From the NCBI GenBank assembly GCA_029641185.1, contig JAPWGK010000009.1, forward strand, positions 756,501-820,500: a DNA stretch of 64,000 nt. The letters are read 5' to 3'. Below, piece after piece: positions 35,801-46,464 of this stretch. The stretch's first letter is position 1. Every line of letters begins with the position of its first letter. This DNA comes from Pseudofabraea citricarpa. Lineage: Eukaryota; Ascomycota; Leotiomycetes; Helotiales; Dermateaceae. A program made the position numbers and the translations under genes. The notes under the pieces are model-generated. The model was given only the letters and a program-made list of their open reading frames with translations. It was not told the DNA's origin and searched no databases.

Positions 35801-36373
35801 GATGTCTTGAATCAATATGGCCGGCCAACTGGATATTCTTATGATGGTTCACACGTCAGACGGAAATCGGTTTTCTCGCCCGAGGATGATATCTTCGGAG
35901 CTGGTGCTGTATTGAACGAGCCAGATGTTCAACGGCCCAAGCCAGTTTCTCGAGCGACGTCTCCGGTCATAAAAAATACCAAAAAATCAACCGATGTCGC
36001 CCGTTCAGTTATGGAAACGATACACCAGCATCGATCGACTTCAGATCCTCTACTTTCAGATGTTGCTGCTCAGTCTCTGAATAAAATGCCATTCGATACG
36101 ACAAGTCTTCGCGATCTTGTTCATCGCGCCAACATACTGAGCCGTACTCTAGGGGACATAATCAGAAGGGCAGATGGCATGTCTCCTAGTCCAGACGTCA
36201 GCCCTCATCGCGATTCAAGCCCAGCATTTACTAGAGTATTTACTGATCCGATGGCAAATCCACCAAAACACCTTCCTCGAAGTCAGAGCAACAATTCAGT
36301 CCTCGGAGGTTCGATAGATTCGTCCCCGTCGAGAAGTTTGGGGCAGAGAATGCATATGATGACCGTGGTCTGA
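32897..36373 (+). CDS. Large, mostly disordered Ser-rich protein, unknown function
   Basis: A single exon encodes 1158 residues from the first in-frame ATG, 32897 (MLTLSQLVATSTVGIAAAGL). The frame is open further upstream but without ATG. A short hydrophobic N-terminal segment is followed by a basic stretch (KKRK). Most of the chain is low complexity, rich in Ser, Pro, Asp and Glu, with many SP sites and acidic runs, which suggests a phosphorylated scaffold. One compact segment near residues 880-930 (GHVGQIREVCLLVEDLKRLR, then LWKEAEGIIALA) looks like a conserved helical domain, and another lies near 1075-1100 (SLRDLVHRANILSRTLGDII). I cannot assign a family. A polarity or septation scaffold is a guess from composition only. 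The gene looks intact. Confidence 0.8.
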   Translation: MLTLSQLVATSTVGIAAAGLALGKPERSTLRRPSSKKRKATDIDNKPNQSSNSPASRPATSSTAITPDRPAGSAYGSSSASGPSVGVPRVSSTIFEDQASGPTRRVSAARREELSPPQEYVADEARESVSSRGSWMRRLSTIQLSQNNSPRSSLGPDSPSFSNSSAAPILSNDGSSPAPLPPNKLVKRTTSGKTNGGARARSGTSPQLPTLRRPATSHQRSFTLQQQLKRENLANTKDQAFQEPPSQIAQENSFGKTKNGLDVSNAWRPFFEARPTKLSKERTSGRSSDSNLQNSHSTSKRVVPDELVRPTLIHPAMITMSKSAIESYYNEESLPLEEEVEDDTDDVVEETVLPTTEAVEPQKRIRRSLSINFSSPSSWIARSGSLRGNKRNTDVKTGTGGKRYSSAPVSTIPGRDIASAHTHDTNGHRAILDPAVFQKQAQAPLVATDPNDPFSLTSIQTRSRNSSSPLPPLSRLSSFNVDLARLGLSSSSSSAPRSPNLHINTTAASFSSGRMSPSSASYFTSLNVKGPRTSELTDRASTLIGSDNDGRGLSGDEDDTDFQSETVYDSLRTATTGSMRSHNTPLESMFDESPPSVGGHSKKRLSIHEMLGNGSFGEGNKIVEEDEGMPTPVKGNRSRTSHEEGFQTPVHKPADAEEPFPSSPPNFCLASKDFNGLSLDDGPEEEEDWNKDDENAEFGSPLSPPSHPSSSINSRRVDASFRAALAEVTHTNSPNGKSNPQAERPRSNLFDWSEPSTIEKSDFLGNSPRPSTAYAKHILDGRGGRAVGRRGPTALHIRSQSVPVVPDLANQRETTKVTQKFGTWGLGAKGVSEDWDGDFEFESAESDDADDGDSKMENSGMFVPPAIQASQASVVGHVGQIREVCLLVEDLKRLRILGREKNLLNGTSAPLWKEAEGIIALAVPDEEDLALSPPQSPLPKDLDGESIDAKYTDHGLDESEVSQADEPFDVLNQYGRPTGYSYDGSHVRRKSVFSPEDDIFGAGAVLNEPDVQRPKPVSRATSPVIKNTKKSTDVARSVMETIHQHRSTSDPLLSDVAAQSLNKMPFDTTSLRDLVHRANILSRTLGDIIRRADGMSPSPDVSPHRDSSPAFTRVFTDPMANPPKHLPRSQSNNSVLGGSIDSSPSRSLGQRMHMMTVV

Positions 36374-37853
36374 TACCTTATGCAACCCACCGGTCGATGG
36401 AATGACGTTATTTGTACATGTGTGGACGTTTGTTCATGTTTTTTTCCCTCTTGCATAGCGACGGTTCTTTTATTTCGTCTGCATTGAGCGACTTCTTTCC
36501 TCGCAGTGTATCCACATACATAAATTGGGAGTAATCTCGGGTTGTTAATTCTCTTCCATGGGATGGGAAGCATTGCAGTTTTTCTTGTGGATCAAAGGCA
36601 AACGAATGCTTTAAAAATGTCAACTCGGGTGCGGGGCAAGAAAAATTAGGGGTTTTCTTTTTTTTCGTTCGGTTTTTAATGTTTGGGAAGGCACGTTTGA
36701 CTTTTTTCATTGCTCTGTTTGCAATATCTTTTCTTTTAGTATAGAGGAGAGGGTGGGGCGATGGCGAGCCTTTCCTCTTTGTGTTGAGTTTCGAGTCTCC
36801 GTGCATGCTTGCATTGTTATGGGTTCCTCTTCTCTTCTCTGGCGCGAGCGAGCATATTTCTCTTTGGTTGAAGGTTTTCAACTTGCTGGTCGAGAGGCTT
36901 GCGGTGGTAGTGGGGGTTGGGGGCAAGGCAAGCGGTACCGCATGGATGGATGGATGGTTTAATGGATGGAGTGCTTGCATTTCAGATGATGGATTGGCGG
37001 GACGGGAAAGAAACATTCACGCGATGCGATGCGATGGTTGATTGTCTTTCTAATTTGAGATGGGAAATGGAAATGGGAAAGAAGGAAAGAAAGAACAGAT
37101 GATAGATGTGTCAATGTCAATGCCAATGCCCATGCCCATGCTCATACTCAAGACCAATGCCGATCGAGAATGATGACGATGCTGAGGATAGCAATGGATC
37201 GAGTTGAGCTTCATAGCTACCTGCCTCGTTTTTGACTCTTGCTTGCTTTGCCACAATTGCTTACTCGTGACTCTTGGGTGGTTATTTTCTGGAAAGACCA
37301 AGGATGTTATGAAAGGGACTCAAAAGATGAGACATAAGACAACTATAAAGGGATTTTCTTTCTGACCAAAGGAGTTATATTTTATCTTGTACGAAAGGTA
37401 CCCAAGCTGGCTAAGCTTCCACGCCTCGCATCGCTTAGGTACCTAGGAGTATTAATAGAAACACCTAATCTCCCAGGCCAGGGGGGGCCGATGAACTCTA
37501 TCTAACCTTAGCAGCGCAGCACAGAGCACACCAAGCTTCCATTCTTTCTTCCATTCTTCTTCCATGGCTTCCGTCGCTTAAGGGTCCCAACTCCTCCCGG
37601 GCGGTGCGCGCACGCTCGCGACTCCACAGAAAGGAATCGCGAAGGGTCGAAGGAATATGAACCTCAAACACCTTGGATTGGAGGCCAGAGCTGGATTTTT
37701 TTTTTTTTTTTTTTTTCTTTTTGATCTCGTTTTTTTGCGCTGAGGATTCGACCGCCTGGTTCCAAACAAACTTCCAAGAGGTGTTGCTGGATGAGAGGAG
37801 GGGAGGGTTCATGCGGATCGACTTGAAGGAAGGAAGATCTGATACACGGGTTG
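36374..37853. other. Intergenic DNA
   Basis: Contains the 3' flank of the large gene and the upstream region of the small secreted-protein gene. Notable are ATGGATGG repeats near 36943-36970, GCGATGCGATGC near 37021-37034, alternating CAATGC and CCATGC units at 37110-37145, and a run of T at 37689-37706. No gene is supported. Confidence 0.5.
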
Positions 37854-37862
37854 TATATAAAA
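37854..37862 (+). promoter_or_regulatory. TATA box of the small secreted-protein gene
   Basis: TATATAAAA lies 188 bases before the start codon, a fitting distance for a TATA-driven promoter with a ~160-base leader. The leader has ATTCATTC/ATTCAATC repeats at 37917-37965. A strong TATA box suggests regulated or high expression. Confidence 0.55.
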
Positions 37863-38049
37863 GTCTGTCCATCGCGCGTTGGAGGGTCTGTCGAAGAAGG
37901 CTCAACGCATCGTTGCATTCATTCATTCAATCATTTATTGATTCGATCGTTCATTCAATCAATCAATCCACATTCTTTATTTCAAAACGACGCACGCACA
38001 CAGTCTCTCTTCTTGTATCTCGAGCCCAATCTTCAACTCGACTCTCACC

Positions 38050-38484
38050 ATGCAGTTCTCAACCCTCCTCTTCACCACCGCTCTCCTATCACTCTCTTCC
38101 TTCTCTCTAGCCGTAAGCTCCTCTTTCTTTTTTCTTCTTTTTTCTTCCTTTTTCTTTTCCCCCCTCCTCCACCCCGAGCTAACGAGACCCGTCAACAGTG
38201 CAACGAGTCGCAGGACTGCTGCTGGGGCGGCAGCGACGCCGGCCGCAACGGGTGCGACAACCAGCACAACGGCGTGACGCCCGGCACGGGCTGCACGGCT
38301 TCGGATCGCGTCGCTGAGTATTGCAGCAACCACGGCGTGACGACTGAGCAGTGTGTGAGTTTTTCTTTTCTTTTCTTTTCTTGGTTTTTTTCTTGCATTT
38401 GAGGGGGGGTTGGGCTGATGGATATACATGTAGGATGCAGATTGCTGCCAGATTAGCACGGGTTGGGGTATGAAGTGCCCTTGA
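38050..38484 (+). CDS. Small secreted cysteine-rich protein, effector-like
   Basis: Three exons, 38050-38112, 38199-38354 and 38434-38484 (introns 86 and 79 nt, GT-AG, both phase 0), encode 89 residues. Exon 1 codes exactly for a 21-residue signal peptide (QFSTLLFTTALLSLSSFSLA). The mature 68-residue chain has ten cysteines, enough for five disulphides, at mature positions 1, 7, 8, 19, 32, 42, 52, 56, 57 and 67, including two CC pairs (QDCCWGG and DADCCQIS). Glycine and asparagine content is high. Length, cysteine density and leader fit fungal effector-like or antimicrobial-type secreted proteins, but I recognise no named family. Splice sites were not in the single-frame view and were found by matching frames and signals. 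Confidence 0.75.
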
Positions 38485-41114
38485 TTGGTTGCGGTTTGAC
38501 GAGAAATGGAGATGGGTTTTTGTGGTATGGCTTTGCGCGGGTTTCTTTTTTGTGTGGCTTGGTTGGAAGGGTTTCTCTAGAGCGAACGGTCGATGGGTGG
38601 GTGGATGGTTAGATGGAAATGCTGCCGGTGTCTTTGGAGTTTACTGGTGGATATATGATGTATTAGATTTATGATTCCTGTTTGATGAAACGTTCGAATC
38701 AAGGAGATGTCACTTGGAACTTGCCTCTTCTCTCTTATTTACTTATGCATCTCGTCTTCTCTTTGTCTTTATGGGTGTATTGGTTTATGATACTCGCCCT
38801 CAACTCTACATCTATCGAGTTTAGAGGATTTCTTTTGTGTGGCAATCATGACGAAAACCCATCAAGGCAATTTCTTTTTATCTCATGTTAAAGCTGGTTG
38901 ATGCAGATTTGGAATCTGGAATCGCTTCTGATGTAAAAGGACTTGTTTGGAGATTGAGTCAGAAGTATTGAGTAAACGAGAGGAGAGATGACGTGGAAAA
39001 GGACAGTCTGAGAACTATGTGTAAAACGAAACGTAAAGCGGTGCTATACAGATAACGAGAGGCGGGTGTTAGGGAAGTTATGTAGGTATGCATTTGGATT
39101 CCTGTACGCCATGGGGAGAATAGGTAAAAAGATGTCAGGCGCTCCAGTTTATTCCTGCGTATTTTCCACCAAATGAGACAAAGGTTTTTATTCCACTCAC
39201 AGTTCTGCATTTCTACGGATAGCAAATCCATACTCTTTCCCTACTTGAGTAAGATTTCATTTCGACCTGCTTCACTTCAAGGGCATGCATTCGTTGTTTT
39301 CAGAACTTCATCTGTATACTGTATGCAATTACAGCAGTATAGTACGATATAGTACAGGTAAAACATGTGCCAACTGAGCCTTTCGACTTTTCCAGCTCCT
39401 AAACTTCCCCTTTGCCTAAAACATGACGCTGTCCCATGATATCACAACCGTTTACTCTATCATATCAAATTTCCCACTAGAGACGAGACTTTCGAGATAC
39501 TCTATTGATACTTGAATGGTCTTATTCAAGAGTTCTATAAGAGGTTGTCAAATTGGATTGATGTTCAGGTCTTGACCAGCCCCAGGTATAAGGAAAATAT
39601 CCCCCTTGGAGAAGGTCATAACTCACAGTCTCCAGGCATCCACTTCCACGGGATCTACAAAGAGTCCGAGGAAGAAGGTAGTCTCCAGTCAATTGACCAA
39701 TTTATCAAACCTGTCTCATTGGTTAGCGTTTTTTAATGAGGCTATAATTTGCTTCCTTGAAGATGAATCAAACGTGGCGTGCGGTATAAGATGTCAGATA
39801 GCCTGAATATCGGCAAGCCGTAGAGACAATGAGACAATATAACTTCGCCTTTACGGCCTCTCTGATCTAGTGTGTGCCAAAAAAAAAAATTAAAGGAGAT
39901 AGACCACCTGAGATCGTCTCATGCTCAAAGAAAAAGAACAAAAAAAAAAGCGAGTGTTATCCCAAACATTTTTCATTGAATTTGTGCCTATTGCCGGAAG
40001 AGATGTCGTCCAGGATTAAACAACCGCCATACTCAATTACTCGAAGATACAGTTGGCAAGATTACTCCACGAGCTAAGATGGCTAACTCCCATGTTTGTT
40101 CAGATCATCGAAGTTAAATATCGATGGATTCCCAGTAGTCGAAGGATCAAGCGCCTCCCTTTCCAACTGCTCAATTGTATCAACATCCATATTCAGAGTG
40201 CTGTAGATTGCGAATTCCAGATCTGCTATAGTGATTCGGTAGTGCGTTGAGATTGCGGCTCGAACAGTACGGCTAATAAGAACTCATAACGTCAGGAAGT
40301 TTTAGACATTGTGTTATATTTGATCATTGAAGGTGGGATTTATATATGGGTTGCTGTCGATCTGGTCGCTGAGAGGCTTTTGTGCAGGTACTTTTGATGA
40401 GAAAGCGATGAGAGAGATAATAGTGTATTCTATGGTTCAGGTGAAGTTATGAATGATGATGATGAAATTCGAGTGATGAATATTGAAAAGAGAGAGTAGA
40501 AAGAGGGAAAATAGGAAGACGAAGAGAAATGTGATGTAATGCCAGCAGTTACAGCCTGAGAAGAAAAGTGTCATGGAACGCACTCAAAACTCCATTTATC
40601 ACCCTTAGTTCTCAACTATCTAGCCAGGAGATCAAATTTCAAATTATCTTCGCTCACATTGTCCAATCCCAAGATCTCATAAATTCCGTCCCACTTAAAA
40701 GGAGGAAGATGGCCCAAGCGAGGAAAGCTTGATACATGCACAACCATATTGCAGAGAAGGAGATTTCGGCTTCAACGGCGTAATAAATGTAATGTCAAGA
40801 ACAGTAGATTCGATAACCGTGTCGGGCTTGCGAATTAAACGACGAAATACTCAAATCGTTTGCTGCAAGATGATAGGTATCCATAGCGTTGGTCGCTAAA
40901 GAGTTTGGGCGTTGGATCGATGTGATGTGATGAGATGCAGAGCTTTGTCAGACATTGTTAATAAAAGATAATTCGTAAAATATGCGTCTAACTAGTGTGG
41001 CCTTCTGGCCTTGTACCGCCGTGGCACCTATCTAAGTACTTGGCAAATTTTTATCCGACAGAAAGGTTCTAAAAATGCATAAACAGAATAAAATCAGGGT
41101 ATATCATCTTTTGA
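38485..41114. other. Intergenic DNA with coding-like fragments
   Basis: No intact gene. Two stretches look protein-like. On the plus strand, 39512-39736 reads e.g. GIYKESEEEGSLQSIDQFIK without an ATG. On the minus strand, about 40276-40075 reads e.g. ITIADLEFAIYSTLNMDVDT and ends in a stop, preceded by an acceptor-like TTATTAG. Neither can be extended to a full gene, so they may be relics or exons of an unrecognised gene. Confidence 0.4.
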
Positions 41115-42505
41115 TCACCTCCACCGCCTCAGGAGGCGAACAGTGTAGATGGCCACTGCTACTAGGCCAGCTGACCTCAAGCCAGCAGTAATCCAAATTC
41201 CTTTCCTCGCCATATCATAATAGCCATCGAGCTTAATCCCAAGAGCAAATGACCGACCTGAATTCTTACCACCTACTGATTGAACGTCACTCATTTGACC
41301 ATCTGCCGTCCTTGGATCAACTGCTTCTGTAGACATGTCCATAGCAGTCTGATTCTCGAGACCATTATTTTGCAAACGTACAAGGTTCCTCTTCTTGAGT
41401 GACCGTGTCAATATGTTTATGATTAGTCGAAGATCCGGTGGGGTAAAAGTGGGATATCCCCATAGCTGAACAGCATTATGAGGCGGGAGCTGCTCGAGAA
41501 AGTCGGCAAATATTCCCAGAGTGAGCCCCTTGGTAGCAGTCAGCAGAGTTATGAATATCCAAGGGGAATTTCATCATACCCAGAGCAGCAATGGCCGCGG
41601 AATTCCAATATCTTTTGTCTGATCACCATACACGAATTTCGATAGCTTGCTACTCAAATTGGACCCCTGTTGATCTCCTTTGGGGGAGAAGAATTCAGCT
41701 GTGGAACTGCTGTAAAGCGATTCTGAGGGAATCAACTTCATGGCTGAGAATCGCATCTTGCCCAAAAGAGACCTTACTATCGCCCGCACTATAAACCCAC
41801 CCTGCTTTGCGAATCTATCCGAAACATCGACATATTCGTATGTGCGAACGGCAGGTGATAGTAGAATTCGTAAAGGCACCCAATGCGTAGAGGCTACTTC
41901 GGTAGGTTGTAATTTGAGAGGAGGCAAATCAGGTTTGGTCCATAGAAATACAAAGGGAGAAAGAACCATGATTCTAGAAAAGTCAGTAATGAAGAATTGA
42001 AAGGAGAGAGAACATACGGTACTTTTCCCCAAGACGTGCTGACAACTCGCTCAGGGAGATTCCCAACGAAAATGGCATCCGGTGATGTAAGATCAAGCCC
42101 GACCTCTTCCCAAGTCTCTCTTATTGCAGTTGCCTTATCATCCTCATCTTCTGGGTCTCTCTTCCCGCCTGGCAGAGCAACATGTCCAGTCCATCTATCA
42201 CCATCCCTTGCTGCTCTTTTAATGAAGATAGCCTCAGGATCACCATGCTGTACCCATGATTGCTCAAAGAAGTTCTCTATTCGTGTCGCTGAATCTTGAG
42301 AAGGATCAATTGTTTGTATATCGGATTCTGAAGGCCAATGACTGTAATTAGGCCGTATTCGGAGGATGACAGCAACGGAAGCTCGCTTTTTGCAGTTCTC
42401 TGGGTTGGGGACGTGAGGGTATGGATTCTGGGAGAGATGGATTAAAGTACTGGAAAGAGGTTGCCAAAGCGAGTCCGAGGACACATTTTGTGTCGTTTCT
42501 GCCAT
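41115..42505 (-). CDS. Nudix hydrolase with C-terminal membrane anchor
   Basis: Exons 42505-42018, 41973-41580 and 41528-41115 (introns 44 and 51 nt, GT-AG) give 431 residues in one frame. The Nudix box is complete at about residues 114-136: GGKRDPEDEDDKATAIRETW followed by EEVGLDL fits GX5EX7REUXEEXGU, with REXXEE glutamates for metal. Nudix enzymes cut nucleoside diphosphates linked to another moiety; preceding residues (HVALPGGK) resemble CoA- or nucleotide-sugar pyrophosphatase types, but substrate cannot be set. The end of the chain has a hydrophobic helix (WITAGLRSAGLVAVAIYTV) with a basic tip (RLLRRWR), suggesting a tail anchor in an internal membrane. The middle exon continues LSPFVFLW from the core. 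Confidence 0.85.
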
Positions 42506-43231
42506 TACAGAATATTCTCAAAATGATAATAGCTGAAGATGTTGAATTTCGGAGAAAGGCTGAGATGACAACAGAGTTCTGATACACAAGGCTGAGATCA
42601 GGTCAGCAGAAATGATAATCCGCTCCGATGTCAAGGTGTCATCACACCCTGTCCTTGCACGATATCCTCCGACAGAGCATCAACAACATTACCACAACAG
42701 ACATAGAGGAAGATGGTGTATTCTTCGGAGAATAAAATCTCTTGCTGCTCTAAAGTGCAACAATTCTCCAAAATTCCGGTATTTCAACTAGTATCGGCGC
42801 CTCAAAGAAGATATATTTATCTGGCCTATCAAAAGTAGAGTGACAAGCGCTGGCACAAGGTCTATTTTTAGCCCTCTGCCTGCATATCAAGATCTTCCGA
42901 AGCTTTGCATACTGTCGATAAGACAACACAAAGGACCTGCAGCAGCTTGCATATCTTGCGACTTGTGTTAGCCTTGTTTCACTAGAACAGAAATATTCTC
43001 CGGACTCTGTTGTGCTAAATTTGACTTGGGTCACACACTCTGATTCTTGTGGCATCGTGAGCTTTTTAAAGAGCTTCTAGAATACCCGCTGAGCGAGGTG
43101 GCTGGCTAGGGTGTACAAGCTTGAGATCTTGTATTTTGAGATCTTCAGGTATGGCGAACTACATCAGCCAAGAAGATAACATCAAGAACGTTAGAACAAG
43201 CCGGTCTTTATACCAAACCCGGTTAAGCATT
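42506..43231. other. Intergenic DNA upstream of the Nudix gene
   Basis: Contains the Nudix promoter and leader. A minus-strand open frame at 42750-43055 is cysteine-containing but has no leader peptide or domain I recognise. No other feature seen. Confidence 0.45.
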
Positions 43232-44152
43232 TTCGTTGCATGATGGACTTATCAGTGAGTGCATAAAATCAGGGATCGATACATAGATTCGTTGCATGAC
43301 GAACCTATGAGTTAATGAATAAACTCACTGATTAATATATTAATTCGTTGCATGACGGACCTGTAGGTGAATCAACAATTTAGTAATTAATTAAATGAGA
43401 GATCTGTTTCGTTGCATGACGGACCACTAAGTAACTGAATAAATCAGTGGTTAATTGATAAATTCGTTGCATGACGGACCACTAAGTAACTGAATAAATC
43501 AGTGGTTTATAAATTCGTTGCACAACGGACCCCAAAGTGAATAGATAATCCAGTTGTTTATTAGCTAACTATGTGAGACCTTTGTTTCGTTGCATGACGC
43601 AGCTCTCAGTAAATGAGCAGTAAATTAACTGAGCTAGTTGACAATTTCAATTCGTTGCACAACGGACCTGAAGTGAATTAATTACCTATCCAATTATCCT
43701 GTAATCCACCAGGTACAGGTTTCATTTCGTTGCATGACGCGTTGATAAGTGAATGCAAAATCCAGTCCCTGATAGCATATAAGATTCATTTCGTTGCGTG
43801 ACGGACTTTGAAGTGAATGAGCGACCCAGTAATTACCATGTATAGATAGGATTATATTTCGTTGCATAATGGACCCTGAAGTGAATTGATGATATGATAA
43901 TCACACAGACCTCTAAGTAATTGAATAAAATCAGTATTTAAGCAGACATGGTATTTACTTCGTTGCATGACGGACCACAGGTGAATGTACCATCCATGAA
44001 TCAAGCAGAAATAGTTCTTATTTTGTTGCATGACGGACCTCTAAGTGATTGAGCGTTCTAGTAATTAAGCAGACATGCATGACAATCATTTTGGCTAATG
44101 TTCAATCCAGTAGCTGGTCGTGTGACGGCTTCATTTCGTTGCACACCGGACC
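43232..44152. repeat. Interspaced direct-repeat array, 18-bp core, 14 copies
   Basis: The core TTCGTTGCATGACGGACC starts at about 43232, 43288, 43344, 43408, 43463, 43514, 43586, 43651, 43726, 43790, 43858, 43959, 44022 and 44135. Spacing is mostly 51-75 bases; two gaps of ~101 and ~113 suggest lost copies. Spacers are A/T-rich and only loosely alike (TAAGTGAATGAATAAATCAG-type). Core variants are mainly transitions (TGACGG to TGATGG, GGACC to GAACC, GCATGAC to GCACAAC). It resembles an old minisatellite whose core has been kept better than the spacers. It is eukaryotic DNA without cas genes, so not a CRISPR. Confidence 0.85.
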
Positions 44153-44733
44153 CTTCAGTAATTGAATACTGGCTTTATTAATTTGAGTAAACAAGAAATT
44201 TTCTTCAAAGCCATGTTTATTACATGATGTATCATAATAGTACAGCAATTATTTTGCAACCAAGTGCTTTCTCCTTTGTCTTGCCGACAGGATTTGGGTT
44301 TTAATAAGCGAGCAGGATTAACTACGAATCTTATGTAGTTCTGAAATCTACTCGGTCTGTGACAAAAGAATTGTAAGAAAGCCTAAAATGTAGTAACTGA
44401 ATCATTAGCAAATAAAGGTTTAATATTTTCGAGTCTTGAAGTCTTCCAAGATGGTACCGAGTTCTACAACAATTTTTGTATAAGGGGCGATTAAGATCAA
44501 GCACAAGAAAAGCATTGCTGATTATTTCATAAATTGATTTCATTTCTTCTCCTAGCCAGGAGCTTGATGGGGTAACACCAAGTAAACACGCCCAAAGCAA
44601 CGCTAGAAGTCTAGAAGCTTTTGTCCCGGAACCCCGTAAAACACAAAATAGCTTAGAAAGCCCGAAAGGGACTATGAATTAAAAGGAGAAGAGTCAAAGG
44701 CCATTTGACCACTCTCAAATCGAAAAAATACAT
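44153..44733. other. Intergenic DNA between repeat array and argininosuccinate synthase
   Basis: A/T-rich DNA containing the 3' flank of the minus-strand gene. No gene or RNA recognised. Confidence 0.5.
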
Positions 44734-45748
44734 TTATAGTCTCTCTCCCTTAGCTTCCTTAGCCTCACCGTACTTCTTGAGGCGGATAGCTTGGACGCTA
44801 ATGAATCCAGTGGTGTCGCTTGGCTCGAAAGCACCAATCTCATCCATAGAGCTCTCGCTGGCATCATACAGCTTCTCGGTATCAGATGAACGGCCGAGAA
44901 CACTGAATGTGCCCTTGTAGACACGGCATCGAACTTGTCCATTGACATTCTTCTGACTGGCGATGATTGACTCCTCGATGAACTCACGCTCTGGAGAGAA
45001 ATAGAGACCGTTGTAAAGGATCTTGGAGTAGTTGAAAGTAACAAATTGATCACGGAGAGCACGGACCTCACGGTCGAGTACAAGACCCTCAAGATCAAGA
45101 TGGGCAGAGCGAAGACAGGTCAAACCTGGAGTCTCGTAGCACCCACGTGACTTGAGGCCGATGAAACGGTTCTCAACAATGTCGACACGTCCAACACCGT
45201 GACGACGAGCAATGGCGTTGGCCTCTAAGAAGAGCTCAACAGAGCCAGTGACAGTCTTGCCATTGGTGATCAGCTTGACTGGGAGACCTTTCTCGAAAAC
45301 CAAGGTGAAGTCCTCTGGCTTGTCCGGGGCCTTCAATGGATCGACAGTGAGCTTCCACATATCAGCCGGGGGTGTGGTATCAGGGTCTTCCAGAATTCCA
45401 GCCTCATAACTATAGGAAAGTGTTAGCAACTGAGTTGTCAAGGTAATGATGGAATTCAGGGGAAGCGAGGTGATCACGTGATATGATCAAGATATCATCA
45501 AAGGCTTCAATTCTTGAACCACAACACCAGAACATGCCGTTTCAAGGGGAAATAGAGGGTTTACTAACGAACAATGCACGGCATTCTCGTCGGTGCTCCA
45601 TGGTTTTGATTTAGTGCTTGTGACCGGGATATTTTGCTTCGAAGCATAATCCAGAAGATCGTTGCGGCCAGCAAAGCGTTCATAGAACTCAGGAAGACGC
45701 CAAGGGGCAATGACTTTGATGGTCGGTTGTAGTGCATAGAATCCCAGC

Positions 45749-45780
<32 letters not shown>

Positions 45781-46464
45781 ACATCCGTGGGAGACAGCGA
45801 TACAGCCTTCCTTTTGTGCCACCTTGATCATAGCACGAGCAATGACAGGACGAGCGAGAGAAGTTCCTAAAGATATAAGCTTCGTAGTTGAATTGAACTC
45901 TTTTCCTGACTCACCCAAAAGGTAGACACCTTCATAGATGGCATTGCATTGAATGGCGGGAAAGCACTAAGTCCTTATCAGTAACAGTAACAATAATCTT
46001 AACAAGGCTATGAGTTGCAGATCATGTTATATGTACAAAGTATGACTCATAACACAAGCCTACCAAACCCAGAAGAGATTCAGACAGGATAGAAGACTTA
46101 CAAGCTCGTCAATGAACTCCTTGCGGCAGTCCTCAATGTAACAAGCGGAAGCACCGATCTTCAATGCCTTTGCCTTAGCAGCTTCGAAGTCCTCTAAAAC
46201 CCTTATCAGCCCATGTATCTCATCGTCCAGAACCAATTGTAATTCGTACCCTCTTGACCAACATCTGCCATGAAGCAGACAACATCGTAATTCTTCTCGA
46301 TCAACCAAGCGAGGATGCAGCTGGTGTCCAAACCACCACTGTACGCAAGACAGACCTGCACACCGCATCAGTTCCGATCTCGCACATCAACACCAACAGA
46401 AGACGAATTGAAAAAGAAATTGCGAAGAGGGAAAGCTGTCTGCTCATACCTTATCTTTAGCCAT
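44734..46464 (-). CDS. ARG1: Argininosuccinate synthase
   Basis: This enzyme joins citrulline and aspartate using ATP, the penultimate step of arginine synthesis. Six exons on the minus strand, 46464-46450, 46355-46250, 46193-46102, 45966-45915, 45866-45569 and 45409-44734, give 412 residues, the normal length. The start [20 protein letters not shown] holds the ATP-binding SGGLDTS loop, made from exons 1 and 2. [16 protein letters not shown] and [10 protein letters not shown] are family blocks, the latter created at the exon 5/6 junction. [16 protein letters not shown] follows in the synthetase domain. Two perfect TGACTCA sites, the Gcn4/CPC1 motif of amino-acid control, lie inside the gene at 45907-45913 and 46043-46049. 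Exon 1 is only 15 bases, so automated predictions may miss it. Confidence 0.96.

Noticed and set aside
43232..44152. CRISPR-like repeat-spacer array
   Set aside because: Cores vary, spacers differ in length and are loosely related to each other, there are no cas genes and the DNA is fungal nuclear.
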